Below are positions 50,828 to 59,110 of a stretch of DNA of 64,000 bases, piece after piece. The DNA comes from an uncultured Duncaniella sp. (GTDB lineage: Bacteria > Bacteroidota > Bacteroidia > Bacteroidales > Muribaculaceae). How positions within the stretch are numbered: position 1 is the stretch's first letter; every line of letters starts with the position of its first letter. The stretch covers positions 42,526 through 106,525 of the forward strand of contig CAJULW010000026.1 in the NCBI GenBank assembly GCA_910587515.1, read 5' to 3'. The notes beneath the pieces were generated by a model, which was given only the letters and a program-made list of their open reading frames with translations, had not been told where the DNA came from and did no database searches. Made by a program: the position numbers and the translations under genes.

Positions 50828-52206
50828 TGTCGATTTCTGCTTATGGTGTCGTGTAATGGTATTGAGAGGCAGAATTTCATTATGGATATGTCAGGTACGA
50901 GCGTTTGTAGCTCTGCAAGATATGTGTCACGACGATATTGGTAGTCTATCAGTCGTTCGAGGCATGACAGATACAGGTTGTATTCGCGAGTACGGGCCAG
51001 GCGATTGAATTCGCCTATTCGGTTGCGGTAGGCGTCTGTACGCATGGCGATATATTTTTTCATTTCGACTATTCGTTTCCCTTCAGCTTCTGATTCGCGG
51101 TTCAGGCGGTCGAGTTCACGGCAGATGAATGATACCTTGTCGGTTATTCTTTGTTGTATGTAGGCTTCCTGCGCCCCAATAACGTTGCGTTCGGCTCGAA
51201 GATTCTGCCTTTTGCGGTGAGTTTCGTTATTTATCGGTACTGAGAATGTCATTCCGACATCAATGTTTTTTGAATTAGGCAAGTCGGTGCGTCCGTAATA
51301 GGAATAGCGTACAAAAGGGGATAGATTGATTTGCCGCCAATAGGTTGTATTGGAGGCTTGTTGTTCAAGCAGTTCCATTTGTAGGCGCAAGGTGGTCAGG
51401 TCGATTTGTGTATTGCGGATATGTCGCATGAGTGCTGTGGTGTCAATGCGAACGATGTAGCCTTCAGGTCTTGAAAGATCGTTTGCATAGGGGTATGTTC
51501 CGTCGATGGCGGCTAATTTTCGTTCTGCTTCCATGCGGGCGTCAAGTATGGGGAGAAGGTCGTCACTTGTGATGTTTTGGTTTGACAATAGATAGGATTG
51601 TGTATCATTGATTAGATTTAGGGCGCGTAGACGATGCTGTAGCACTCCGGCCATGAGGGAGTCGTAGTAATGTCTAAGGTTTTGGCGCAGTTTATAGTCG
51701 GATACGTCAGAACGTTGTTTGCAGAAGTTTTCCCGGTCGATCAGTTCTTTTAATGTAGCTTCTTTTCTTCGTCCTTTTCGTCCGAATAGAGAACTTTGCA
51801 AAAAATTCCAACGAAGTTCGCCTTGTATTTTGAATCTGTAGCGCGATTCGGCGTCGTCTTCGTCGAAACCGAGGTCGTTGTCGAGACGGAAATAGGTTTG
51901 TCCTGTAATGGAAAGTCCTGTTTGGCTGTTGCCTTCGTGTATCTCGGCTTGAGTACGTTTTATCAGGGCTATGTCGAGTTCCGGACTCATTTTTCTGATT
52001 TCTGCCGGACGGAAGATGTTATAAGTGTCACCGAAATAAAGAGAATTGATCGACGGTTTCAGTATAAGAGAATCAAGTCGGGCGAAAAGTCTGTCATATT
52101 CGACAAGAAGATAGCTGCTGCGGTCGGTCGCTTTTGCGGTAAGTGCAGCAAATGCAAATAGATACAGTATTGGTATAAATAATGCTGTGTTTAGGTTTGT
52201 TTTCAT
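50824..52206 (-). CDS. TolC-like outer-membrane factor of the exopolysaccharide exporter
   Basis: 460 residues with a signal peptide (MKTNLNTALFIPILYLFAFAALTAKA). The body has the long helical and barrel repeats of outer-membrane efflux proteins: SRYRFKIQGELRWNFLQSSLF and the NLRHYYDSLMAGVLQHRLRALNL helix, then INLSPFVRYSYYGRTDLPNSKNIDVGMTFSVPI, a barrel strand pair, and paired helices (NRESEAEGKRIVEMKKYIAMRTDAYRNRIGEF). It would form the outer-membrane exit duct. First gene of the operon, about 17 bases from the predicted transcription start and translationally coupled to the adaptor. Sequence similarity to classical TolC is low; the call rests on fold pattern and context. Confidence 0.8.
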   Translation of the reverse strand: MKTNLNTALFIPILYLFAFAALTAKATDRSSYLLVEYDRLFARLDSLILKPSINSLYFGDTYNIFRPAEIRKMSPELDIALIKRTQAEIHEGNSQTGLSITGQTYFRLDNDLGFDEDDAESRYRFKIQGELRWNFLQSSLFGRKGRRKEATLKELIDRENFCKQRSDVSDYKLRQNLRHYYDSLMAGVLQHRLRALNLINDTQSYLLSNQNITSDDLLPILDARMEAERKLAAIDGTYPYANDLSRPEGYIVRIDTTALMRHIRNTQIDLTTLRLQMELLEQQASNTTYWRQINLSPFVRYSYYGRTDLPNSKNIDVGMTFSVPINNETHRKRQNLRAERNVIGAQEAYIQQRITDKVSFICRELDRLNRESEAEGKRIVEMKKYIAMRTDAYRNRIGEFNRLARTREYNLYLSCLERLIDYQYRRDTYLAELQTLVPDISIMKFCLSIPLHDTISRNRQ

Positions 52207-52228
52207 GTGATTAAGCTACCGTCAATTT

Positions 52229-52265
52229 ACAAAGATAATAAAAAAATTGGATATCACATTGTGAT
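52229..52265 (-). promoter_or_regulatory. Exopolysaccharide operon promoter with palindromic operator at -33
   Basis: The minus strand reads TATCTTTGT at 52237-52229, a full -7 element. Where the -33 TTTG should be, there is instead a perfect inverted repeat ATCACA-T-TGTGAT (52253-52265). Absence of a -33 with a palindrome in its place suggests activator-dependent or repressed transcription. The predicted leader is only about 17 bases. Confidence 0.55.
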
Positions 52266-52291
52266 TGGTCTTTGTTTTTTATGTGATAGTT
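52260..52291. promoter_or_regulatory. 22-base-spaced direct repeats upstream of exopolysaccharide promoter
   Basis: TGTGATTGGT (52260-52269) and TGTGATAGTT (52282-52291) match at eight of ten positions and are spaced 22 bases, two helical turns. LytTR-type regulators typically bind two direct repeats at about this spacing. Further matches, TGATAGTT at 52381-52388 and GTGATTGGT at 52408-52416, lie nearer the LytTR regulator gene. Confidence 0.4.
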
Positions 52292-52296
52292 GTTTT

Positions 52297-52316
52297 GTTT
52301 GTTTGTTTGTTTGTTT
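52297..52316. repeat. (GTTT)5 tetranucleotide repeat upstream of exopolysaccharide promoter
   Basis: Five perfect GTTT units flanked by further T runs, roughly 70-90 bases upstream of the predicted transcription start of the TolC-like gene. Such repeats can change length by slippage. The rest of the 404-base gap (to 52544) is AT-rich and holds no gene. Confidence 0.7.
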
Positions 52317-52544
52317 TTAGCTTTTCTTGAGATTGATGTGTCCGTATGTCATTTAAGATTTTTTATCCGATAGCTTAGAATGATAGTTAATTTTTGTGAA
52401 AAACAAAGTGATTGGTGTAACTTTAGCCGGATAAGTACGTCATAAAATTGAAGCCGCAAGTAAAAGTTGTGGCATCTGTGTAATACGAAATTATTTAGCT
52501 TCTATTTTGTAATTAAACCCGCTGGAGGTTTTCTGTCGGTTTAA

Positions 52545-52587
52545 GTATAAAAACGACAGAGAGTCAATCGTGATGATTGGCTCTCTG
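52545..52587 (-). terminator. Terminator of the lytS-lytTR pair
   Basis: 13-base-pair stem (CAGAGAGCCAATC / GATTGACTCTCTG on the minus strand, one G-U type mismatch, five-base loop) followed by TCGTTTTTAT, 24 bases after the response-regulator stop. It separates the regulator pair from the exopolysaccharide operon, so the latter needs its own promoter. Confidence 0.88.
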
Positions 52588-52610
52588 TTGTTTTGAGTGG
52601 TTTTGCCGTT

Positions 52611-53348
52611 TTAGTTAAGCGTGCGTCGAGTGATAAATTCGGTGAATATATCTTTGTAGCTTTCTGAAACCGGTATTTGCGTTTTGCCGAAAATTATACG
52701 GTTTCGTTCGATGACTTTGATTTTTGACAGATTGACGATGAATGAGCGATGTACTCTCATGAAAGATGATGCAGGTAGTGTCTGTTCGAGTGTCTTCATG
52801 CTTAATAGGGTCATGATTGATTTATCGGAGCCATCGACATATATTTTTACATAATCTTTCAATCCTTCGATATATATTATATCATGGATGTTTATCTGTA
52901 CGAGTTTATATTCACTTTTGATAATGATGTAGTCTCCGTCAGAACTTGTGATTTCTTCGGTCGGTGAATTTTCGGTATGACGTCGTAGCTCACACCAGTC
53001 TAACGCTCGGTTGGCTGCGGCGAGAAATTCGTCATAGCTGACGGGTTTTAGCAGATAGTCAAGCGCGTTGACGCGGAAGCCTTCCACTGCATAGTCTGAA
53101 TATGCCGTAGTGAATATTATACGCGTGGTAGACGGTATGATTTTTGCAAATTCAATGCCATTGAGCTGAGGCATCTGTATGTCGAGGAATACGATGTCTA
53201 TGTGCTCGTTGAGTATGGTAGAGATTGCGTCACGTGGGGATGCGAATTCTCCGACGAGTTGCATGAATGGTGTTTTCTCGATGTAGTTGACTATGAGTCC
53301 GGAAGCGAGCGGCTCATCGTCTATGACGCAGCAACGGAGTGTAGTCAT
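52611..53348 (-). CDS. LytTR-family response regulator
   Basis: 245 residues. Receiver domain 1-120 with acidic pocket VIDDEP (Asp 10/11), phospho-Asp in DIVFLDIQMPQLNG (Asp 56) and LLKPVSYDEFL (Lys). The LytTR DNA-binding domain spans about 140-245: YIIIKSEYKLVQINIHDIIYIEGLKDYVKIY and SSFMRVHRSFIVNLSKIKVIERN. These regulators usually control envelope or exopolysaccharide genes by binding direct repeats. The start overlaps the kinase stop by four bases, so the two are coupled. The exopolysaccharide operon begins about 400 bases downstream and is the natural candidate target. Confidence 0.95.
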   Translation of the reverse strand: MTTLRCCVIDDEPLASGLIVNYIEKTPFMQLVGEFASPRDAISTILNEHIDIVFLDIQMPQLNGIEFAKIIPSTTRIIFTTAYSDYAVEGFRVNALDYLLKPVSYDEFLAAANRALDWCELRRHTENSPTEEITSSDGDYIIIKSEYKLVQINIHDIIYIEGLKDYVKIYVDGSDKSIMTLLSMKTLEQTLPASSFMRVHRSFIVNLSKIKVIERNRIIFGKTQIPVSESYKDIFTEFITRRTLN

Positions 53349-54451
53349 GTCGTGATTGGTTTATGTTTTGGTGTGGAGTGCGGTTTTATAGTGAGCAGTA
53401 CCTCGTAGCGGTCGGTTGTTATATTTGTCTTAAGTGATGCGGATTTTCCGTAGAGTAGGTCGAGACGTCGCCTCAGATTGGTCATTCCGATGCCGCCTGT
53501 GGCTCCGTGTCCGGATTTTAAAGCGGGAGAGTTGATCGTGCTGCGTCCGTTTGATGTGAAGCAACGGATAGTTCCGTCCAAAACTGTGACATCGATGGTT
53601 ATAGGTGTTTCCGGTGTATGGATGCCGTGTTTGAAAACGTTTTCAATTATTGATATGAATAACAGTGGTGCTATGGGTAGATTTTCATTGCCGTTTATGT
53701 CGATCCTGATGTCGAGTCGTATGGATGGGTTAAGTCTTAGCCTCATCAGGTTGACATAGTTGTCGATGAAGTCTATTTCTTGTTTTAGACTGACATGGGA
53801 CGGACTGTCGTAAAGGACATAGCGTAGGAGTCTGCTAAGTTCATGGACCGCGCCTTGTGCCTTTGGCGGTGATATCGCAATTAGTGCATATATGGAGTTT
53901 AGTGTGTTGAACAGGAAGTGTGGGTTGAGCTGACTTTTTAAATTTTTCAGTTCTTCTTCTCTTTGGGAGCTAATAAGATCTTTCTGCCTTCGGTCAAGCA
54001 TTATCCATTTGTCTCCTATCCTCAGGGCTGTAGCAAAACCGATCACAAGGATGAGTGTTACAAGATCACGCGACATCATTCCGACCCATCGCACTATGTA
54101 TAGCCCTTCGGTCGGGGATGTATAATTTCTCATCGGGTCTTTTCCTCCAAGATATCCTTTGAAGCGCCAGATAAGGTATAATATTATTAACGATACTATG
54201 ATTACAATTATGTTGGATGCGAGAAACCGGACTATCCGTTTGGGTTTGTCAAGTGATTTTTCAATAATCCAATAATAGTTTAAATAGAATACCCCGATAT
54301 AGACGAATGCTTTTGTATAAACCCACGGACGCACGGGGCGGGATGGATTCGAGAGGCTTGTCAGCACTTCAGGAAGGATGAAAAGGATGCTGATGCAAAG
54401 AAGATGTGTAAGAAATGTGGTGAGATTTTGCCTGTTGATTATTTCTTTCAT
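53345..54451 (-). CDS. LytS-like sensor histidine kinase (His_kinase family)
   Basis: 368 residues. Four membrane helices (about 12-30, 45-62, 77-95, 125-145) with short loops, then a coiled linker and the PF06580 phosphoacceptor segment LKSQLNPHFLFNTLNSIYALI (His 178). The ATPase domain has PIAPLLFISIIENVFKHGIH (N box) and GGIGMTNLRRRLDLLYG (G box). There is no obvious extracellular sensor domain, so the signal is probably sensed within or near the membrane. It is paired with the LytTR regulator by a four-base overlap. Confidence 0.93.
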   Translation of the reverse strand: MKEIINRQNLTTFLTHLLCISILFILPEVLTSLSNPSRPVRPWVYTKAFVYIGVFYLNYYWIIEKSLDKPKRIVRFLASNIIVIIVSLIILYLIWRFKGYLGGKDPMRNYTSPTEGLYIVRWVGMMSRDLVTLILVIGFATALRIGDKWIMLDRRQKDLISSQREEELKNLKSQLNPHFLFNTLNSIYALIAISPPKAQGAVHELSRLLRYVLYDSPSHVSLKQEIDFIDNYVNLMRLRLNPSIRLDIRIDINGNENLPIAPLLFISIIENVFKHGIHTPETPITIDVTVLDGTIRCFTSNGRSTINSPALKSGHGATGGIGMTNLRRRLDLLYGKSASLKTNITTDRYEVLLTIKPHSTPKHKPITT

Positions 54452-54539
54452 TGCTGCGTTGGTCGTCGGTAATGTTTGGTAGTTGGCTTATCAAAGCAAT
54501 GGTTATCAATCGCGAATATAGTCGATTGATATCCGTTTG

Positions 54540-54571
54540 CAAATATAGTTTTTTTCAATTGGCCGAACAAA
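54540..54571 (-). promoter_or_regulatory. Consensus promoter of the lytS-lytTR operon
   Basis: Minus-strand TTTG (54571-54568), a 20-base spacer and TATATTTG (54547-54540). The leader would be about 80 bases. Confidence 0.75.
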
Positions 54572-54601
54572 AAGTATGGACGAGACTGAGTTTTTCACCG
54601 A

Positions 54602-54651
54602 CAAAAAGACCTCCCTCCGGTTTCTGTGTAAAGTGGAAACCGGAGGGAGGT
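54602..54651 (-). terminator. Terminator of the ribosomal protein operon after tsf
   Basis: Perfect 15-base-pair stem ACCTCCCTCCGGTTT / AAACCGGAGGGAGGT with a 13-base loop. It is followed on the minus strand by CTTTTTG, about 40 bases after the tsf stop. Confidence 0.92.
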
Positions 54652-54691
54652 TTGTTGCGTTATTTAGACTTTCTTAAAGAAAGTGTGCGTA

Positions 54692-55684
54692 TTAGTCCTG
54701 ATTGAGGTTTACACGTTTGAACGCTACAGCAACGAGACCTTCTTTGGCCTGTGATAGGTATTGTCCGATGGTGAGTGAGCCGTCTTTAATAAACTCCTGT
54801 TCCATAAGACATGATTCTTTGTAGAATTTGTTGAGGCGGCCGTTGGCGATGTTCTGTATCATGGCTTCGGGAAGATTTGCCGCTTTGGCAGTGGCGGTTT
54901 CTTCTTTGATGGCACGAGCCTTATCCGCTTCTTCAGCAGTAAGCCAACCTTTAGTGATGTTGGATTCGATATGATCCTCGGTGTCGACAAGATTGGGGTT
55001 GATGCCTGCTTTTTTGAGAGCTGCTTCAACGGCCTTTTTTACTTGTTCTTCCTTGGTTTTTTCGATAGCGACCTTGATTTCAGATTCAACAACGTCTGCT
55101 GGTACGCTTGCACGGTCAACGGCTACGGGATTCATGGATGCGATCTGCATGGCGACATCACGACCGATTTGGTAATCCACGTTTTCAAGATTGAAACCTG
55201 CAATAGTGGAAAGTTTGTTGCCAAGATGGTTGTATGATGTCACAGAAGGAGCTTCGATCCATTCGTATGCACCGATTTCCATTTTTTCACCGGTCTTGCC
55301 TATTTCCTCAACAATAAGAGCCTCTATCGCGCGTCCTTCAAGTTCAAGTGCTTTAAGGGCGTCGAGTGACTGAACACGATTGGCTACAGCCGCGTCAAGT
55401 ATCTTTTCAGTTAGGGCTACAAATCCAGCGTTTTTGGCAACGAAGTCTGTCTCGCATTTCAAGGCGACGATCGCTGCGAAGTTACCTTCGTTTTTAGCGA
55501 GTACGCAGCCTTCAGAAGCTTCACGGTCTTCACGCTTAGCAGCGACTGCCTGACCTTTTTTGCGAAGGATTTCAACAGCTGCCTCTATATCGCCATTTGT
55601 TTCGGCAAGAGCTTTTTTGCAGTCCATCAAGCCGGCACTTGTCAGGTGACGGAGCTTGGTGATTTCTGCCATTGTAACTGCCAT
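54692..55684 (-). CDS. tsf: Elongation factor Ts
   Basis: 330 residues. Nucleotide exchange factor for EF-Tu. The N-terminal UBA-like domain is MAEITKLRHLTSAGLMDCKKAL, and the core contains KCETDFVAKNAGFVAL, the TDFV motif that inserts into EF-Tu (about residue 80). It is longer than E. coli EF-Ts (283) through an extension in the C-terminal half, as usual in Bacteroidota. A start four codons later (MAEITK) is equally possible. Last gene of the rplM-rpsI-rpsB-tsf run, 67 bases after rpsB. Confidence 0.97.
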   Translation of the reverse strand: MAVTMAEITKLRHLTSAGLMDCKKALAETNGDIEAAVEILRKKGQAVAAKREDREASEGCVLAKNEGNFAAIVALKCETDFVAKNAGFVALTEKILDAAVANRVQSLDALKALELEGRAIEALIVEEIGKTGEKMEIGAYEWIEAPSVTSYNHLGNKLSTIAGFNLENVDYQIGRDVAMQIASMNPVAVDRASVPADVVESEIKVAIEKTKEEQVKKAVEAALKKAGINPNLVDTEDHIESNITKGWLTAEEADKARAIKEETATAKAANLPEAMIQNIANGRLNKFYKESCLMEQEFIKDGSLTIGQYLSQAKEGLVAVAFKRVNLNQD

Positions 55685-55751
55685 AGTATTTGGAGTTTAG
55701 AGTGTTAAAATTGGTAGGGTTATTTTATGTGGAGAGAGGAGAAAGCTATGA

Positions 55752-56582
55752 TTATTCAGCTGCTTCTTCAGTTGCTTCAACTTCAACTTCAACTTCGGCT
55801 TCGGTTTCATCAGCTTTGCGGCTTACACGACGACGTTCGCGACGTGGTGCGGCTTCGGAGTTTTCAACAGCTGCTTTTTCATCCGCTTTTTCAACCTTGC
55901 GTTCTTCAAGACCTTCATTTATTGATTCGCAGACGGTTGAGAGGATCAACTCTATTGACTTTGAAGCATCATCATTGGCGGGGATTACGAAATCCACGTT
56001 AGATGGATTAGAGTTGGTGTCAACAATTGCGAAAACAGGAATACCGAGACGGTTTGCTTCTGCTACAGCGATGTGCTCTTTGCAAACATCGACAATGAAG
56101 AGTGCTGACGGAAGACGGTTAAGATCTGCGATCGAGCCGAGGTTCTTCTCCAATTTCGCGCGCTGGCGGGTGATTTGGAGTTTTTCACGCTTCGATAGGT
56201 TGTCGAAAGTGCCATCTTTTGTCATCTTGTCGATGGAGGTCATCTTCTTAACAGCCTTGCGGATTGTTGGGAAGTTTGTGAGCATACCACCTGGCCAGCG
56301 TTCGATAACGTAAGGCATGTTGACGCTCTGTGCTTTTTCAGCGAGAATTTCCTTTGCTTGTTTTTTGGTTGCTACGAAGAGTATTTTCTTACCACCTTTC
56401 GCGATGTTACGGAGAGCGGCCGCTGCTTCCTCAAGTTTGGCCTGGGTTTTATAAAGGTCTATGATGTGGATACCGTTGCGCTCCATAAAGATGTAAGGAG
56501 CCATTGCAGGATTCCATTTTCTTTTCATGTGGCCAAAATGGCAACCTGCTTCGAGGAGTTGGTCAAATGTTGGTGTTGACAT
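55752..56582 (-). CDS. rpsB: 30S ribosomal protein S2
   Basis: 276 residues. MSTPTFDQLLEAGCHFGHMKRKWNPAMAPYIF is the universal S2 start; WPGGMLTNFPTIRKAVKKM and PSALFIVDVCKEHIAVAEANRLGIPV follow. The last 45 residues form a low-complexity charged tail (RRERRRVSRKADETEAEVEVEVEATEEAAE), encoded partly by repeated hexamers near 55775-55800. Such tails vary among Bacteroidales. It is placed between rpsI (111 bases upstream) and tsf. Confidence 0.97.
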   Translation of the reverse strand: MSTPTFDQLLEAGCHFGHMKRKWNPAMAPYIFMERNGIHIIDLYKTQAKLEEAAAALRNIAKGGKKILFVATKKQAKEILAEKAQSVNMPYVIERWPGGMLTNFPTIRKAVKKMTSIDKMTKDGTFDNLSKREKLQITRQRAKLEKNLGSIADLNRLPSALFIVDVCKEHIAVAEANRLGIPVFAIVDTNSNPSNVDFVIPANDDASKSIELILSTVCESINEGLEERKVEKADEKAAVENSEAAPRRERRRVSRKADETEAEVEVEVEATEEAAE

Positions 56583-56693
56583 GTTTTGTTCTTGAATTGT
56601 TTACGTTCTTTTTGAAAATTACAATCGTAGAGTAGGGAACGTGTCCATCTCAGCGATTTAGATACTAAACACTTGAGGAGAGTAGTGAGAATA

Positions 56694-57080
56694 TTAACGT
56701 TTGGAGAACTGGAAGCGTTTGCGTGCTTTGGGACGACCTGGCTTTTTACGTTCAACAACGCGGGGGTCACGGGTCATGAAGCCTTCTACGCGGAGAGCAT
56801 GCTTGTCCTCGGGGTTGATTTTTACAAGAGCGCGAGCGATAGCGAGACGAAGGGCTTCAGCCTGACCTTTATAGCCACCACCGTCAAGGTTGACGCGGAT
56901 GTCGTATTTCTCGGTCACGTCAAGCGTGCTGAGGGGTTGTTTTACGATATATTGAAGGATGGAAGAGGGGAAGTAAACTTCAAGGGGACGTTTGTTGATG
57001 GTTATTTGACCGTTTCCTTCTTTAACGATCACGCGAGCTACGGCTGCTTTACGGCGGCCAACTGCATTGATAGATTCCAT
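56694..57080 (-). CDS. rpsI: 30S ribosomal protein S9
   Basis: 128 residues. MESINAVGRRKAAVARVIV is the S9 start, and the C-terminus GRPKARKRFQFSKR carries the conserved basic tail (ending KR) that reaches the P-site tRNA. Middle motif GGGYKGQAEALRLAIARAL. Co-transcribed with rplM, eight bases upstream. Confidence 0.98.
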   Translation of the reverse strand: MESINAVGRRKAAVARVIVKEGNGQITINKRPLEVYFPSSILQYIVKQPLSTLDVTEKYDIRVNLDGGGYKGQAEALRLAIARALVKINPEDKHALRVEGFMTRDPRVVERKKPGRPKARKRFQFSKR

Positions 57081-57088
57081 TCTTCGGG

Positions 57089-57568
57089 TTATTTAATTTT
57101 GTTAATGTCGATGACTACTGGATTCTGTGCTTCGTGGGGGTGGTTAGGCCCATTGTATACATGCATGTTTTCGATGATGGCACGGCCGAGGCGGTTTTTG
57201 GGAAGCATACCTTTCATTACCTTTATGAAAAGGGGATGATGACCCGGTTTGATGTGTTTGTTGAATGATTTCTTCATCATGATTTCGGGGGTAGCTGTGC
57301 GCTGACCTCCGGGATAACCGGTATAGGACAGGTATTCACGGTCAGACCATTTTTTGCCTGTAAGGCGAACTTTGTCAGCGTTGATAATGATGACATTGTC
57401 ACCGCACTCTACGTTGGGTGAGTAGCTGGGCTTGTTTTTGCCGCGAAGGATCAATGCGACTTTTGCGCAAAGACGACCGAGCACTTGGTCGGTAGCGTCG
57501 ACTACGACCCAATTGCGCTCTACGCTCTGTGCGTTGGGCGTGAGGGTCTTATAACTTAAAGTATCCAC
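57089..57568 (-). CDS. rplM: 50S ribosomal protein L13
   Basis: 159 residues with a GTG start (VDTLSYKTLTPNAQSVERNW), which matches the N-terminus of Bacteroides L13. Core motifs WVVVDATDQVLGRLCAKVALIL, YLSYTGYPGGQ and VKGMLPKNRLG identify it. L13 is an early-assembling large-subunit protein. It heads the rplM-rpsI-rpsB-tsf operon, with a promoter about 110 bases upstream. Confidence 0.97.
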   Translation of the reverse strand: MDTLSYKTLTPNAQSVERNWVVVDATDQVLGRLCAKVALILRGKNKPSYSPNVECGDNVIIINADKVRLTGKKWSDREYLSYTGYPGGQRTATPEIMMKKSFNKHIKPGHHPLFIKVMKGMLPKNRLGRAIIENMHVYNGPNHPHEAQNPVVIDINKIK

Positions 57569-57678
57569 GTTAAATGTTTAATTAATAGAAAGTTACTTTT
57601 TGACAGCTTTAGGGCTTGGCTTGGCCAAAAGCTCATGCCATGAAGATGTCGGGTTTATTAATTGGACATAATCGGTGT

Positions 57679-57710
57679 GCAAAGGTAGTGATTTTTTGAG
57701 AACCGGCAAG
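57679..57710 (-). promoter_or_regulatory. Promoter of the rplM-rpsI-rpsB-tsf operon
   Basis: The minus strand reads CTTG (57710-57707), a 19-base spacer and TACCTTTGC (57687-57679). The -7 is a full match. The leader of about 100 bases to rplM contains GCCAAGCCAAGCCC-like pairs that could fold, but no autoregulatory motif was recognised with confidence. Confidence 0.75.
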
Positions 57711-57882
57711 TGTGTTTTATGATTAATTAACATATTGGGTGGCTCGCTTCATTTTATGCCAGATGTTGACAAACATAGCCATCTTTGTGACAATAGTTGC
57801 GAAAAAATATGATTCTACTTTCAGTTATATATATAAGGTGGATTGGTGGGGCATTCAGTTGCGATATGAATGTTTAAATTTG
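57711..57882. other. Divergent intergenic region, rplM / YitT gene
   Basis: AT-rich spacer between the two divergent promoters. No gene, repeat or RNA feature seen. Confidence 0.5.
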
Positions 57883-57914
57883 TTTGGCAGTGACATCTAT
57901 TTGTTTTAAATTTG
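57883..57914 (+). promoter_or_regulatory. Consensus promoter of the YitT-family gene
   Basis: TTTG (57883-57886), a 20-base spacer and TAAATTTG (57907-57914). The leader would be about 47 bases. Confidence 0.75.
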
Positions 57915-57967
57915 CCATGAATAAATTTTAACAACTTCTTATCACCATTTAACAAATTGTACTGAAC

Positions 57968-58945
57968 ATGGATCTGTCAAAGAAAAAGCTTTGGATGTCG
58001 AGCCGCGATTATATTATGATCGTTGTGGCGTGTTTGATATATGGTTTCGGCTTTTCGGCTTTCATCCTTCCTTATAAAGTGGTGATAGGTGGTGTTACCG
58101 GCCTTGGAACCATTGTCTATTTCCTTACCGGGAATTTGTATTCGATAGGTATCACGCAGTATGCGATAAATCTGACGCTTCTTGCCATAGCTTGGTTTGT
58201 GGTCGGTCGTCATTTTGTCTATAAGACAGTTTTCGGTGCTACAGCGGTTTCACTTGTCGTGACGTTTATGCCTCCTTTATTTGACGGTCCGTTGGTTCCG
58301 GATGAGCCTTTTATGAGCATTTGTATCGGTTCGGTGCTCGCTGGCATAGCATTGGGTATTGTGTTCACTCATAACGGTAGTACGGGGGGGACTGACATCG
58401 TTGCTGCTATAGTCGCAAAAAAAACAAACGTGACTGTGGGGCGTACGATGTTGTACGTCGATTTTGCAATTATCTCGTCAAGTTTTCTGTTTTTCCACGA
58501 TATAGCGAGCGTTGTGTATGGTTTCATATTTCTTTTCATAGTATCATACATGGTCGATATGTTGATCAATACCAATCGTCAGGCTGTGCAGTTTATAATC
58601 ATATCAAGACGATGGGAGAAAATCGCGACGGCCGTTAATAAATATGGCCGTCGAGGGGTCACGGTGATCGACGGTATGGGATGGTATACGAAACATCCGA
58701 TAAAAATGCTATTGGTCGTGTGCAGGCGTATAGAGTCGGTGACCATATTCCGTATTGTTAAAGATGTCGACTCAAATGCGTTTATCACTCAGGCGAATGT
58801 TAACGGGGTTTATGGTCAGGGTTTTGATATGCTTAAATTCAAGGCTGATCAAGAGCTTAGTCGCAAGCTTGGTGAGGATGAAGAATGTCGTGATGAAGAT
58901 GGCGACGATGTCTGCCGGTCGGAGAGATGTTCTGATGAAAAATAG
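57968..58945 (+). CDS. YitT-family membrane protein (DUF161-DUF2179)
   Basis: 325 residues. Five to six membrane helices in the first 200 residues, with the family glycine motifs GFGFSAFILPYKVVIGGVTGLGTIVYFLTG and THNGSTGGTDIVAAIV. A soluble C-terminal DUF2179 domain follows (about 215-290: AVNKYGRRGVTVIDGMGWYT, LLVVCRRIESVTIFRIVKDVDSNAFIT). The tail is acidic and Cys-containing (EDEECRDEDGDDVC). The family is widespread, and no transport substrate is established for this group. Single gene, closed by the bidirectional terminator downstream. Confidence 0.9.
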   Translation: MDLSKKKLWMSSRDYIMIVVACLIYGFGFSAFILPYKVVIGGVTGLGTIVYFLTGNLYSIGITQYAINLTLLAIAWFVVGRHFVYKTVFGATAVSLVVTFMPPLFDGPLVPDEPFMSICIGSVLAGIALGIVFTHNGSTGGTDIVAAIVAKKTNVTVGRTMLYVDFAIISSSFLFFHDIASVVYGFIFLFIVSYMVDMLINTNRQAVQFIIISRRWEKIATAVNKYGRRGVTVIDGMGWYTKHPIKMLLVVCRRIESVTIFRIVKDVDSNAFITQANVNGVYGQGFDMLKFKADQELSRKLGEDEECRDEDGDDVCRSERCSDEK

Positions 58946-59052
58946 TTTTGATTATAAGCTTATTGTCTGCGATATATCTTTGTCTTAATCTTGTATTTTG
59001 TTTATGGATATTTGGATTGTCTATGATTCACTTATTTTTTGCAATCCATGCT

Positions 59053-59093
59053 AAAAAGAGAATCCCACGCATCTTGCGTGGGATTCTCTTTTT
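59053..59093. terminator. Bidirectional terminator, YitT gene / serine palmitoyltransferase
   Basis: Perfect 19-base-pair stem AAAAAGAGAATCCCACGCA with its complement and a three-base loop. The A run on one side and T run on the other give a U tail in both directions. It lies between convergent genes. Confidence 0.95.
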
Positions 59094-59110
59094 CATATCT
59101 TTTGTGAAGA

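Noticed and set aside
55770..55805. Hexamer repeat in the rpsB 3' end as a phase-variation site
   Set aside because: The repeat unit is a multiple of three and encodes a low-complexity acidic tail, so slippage would only change tail length.
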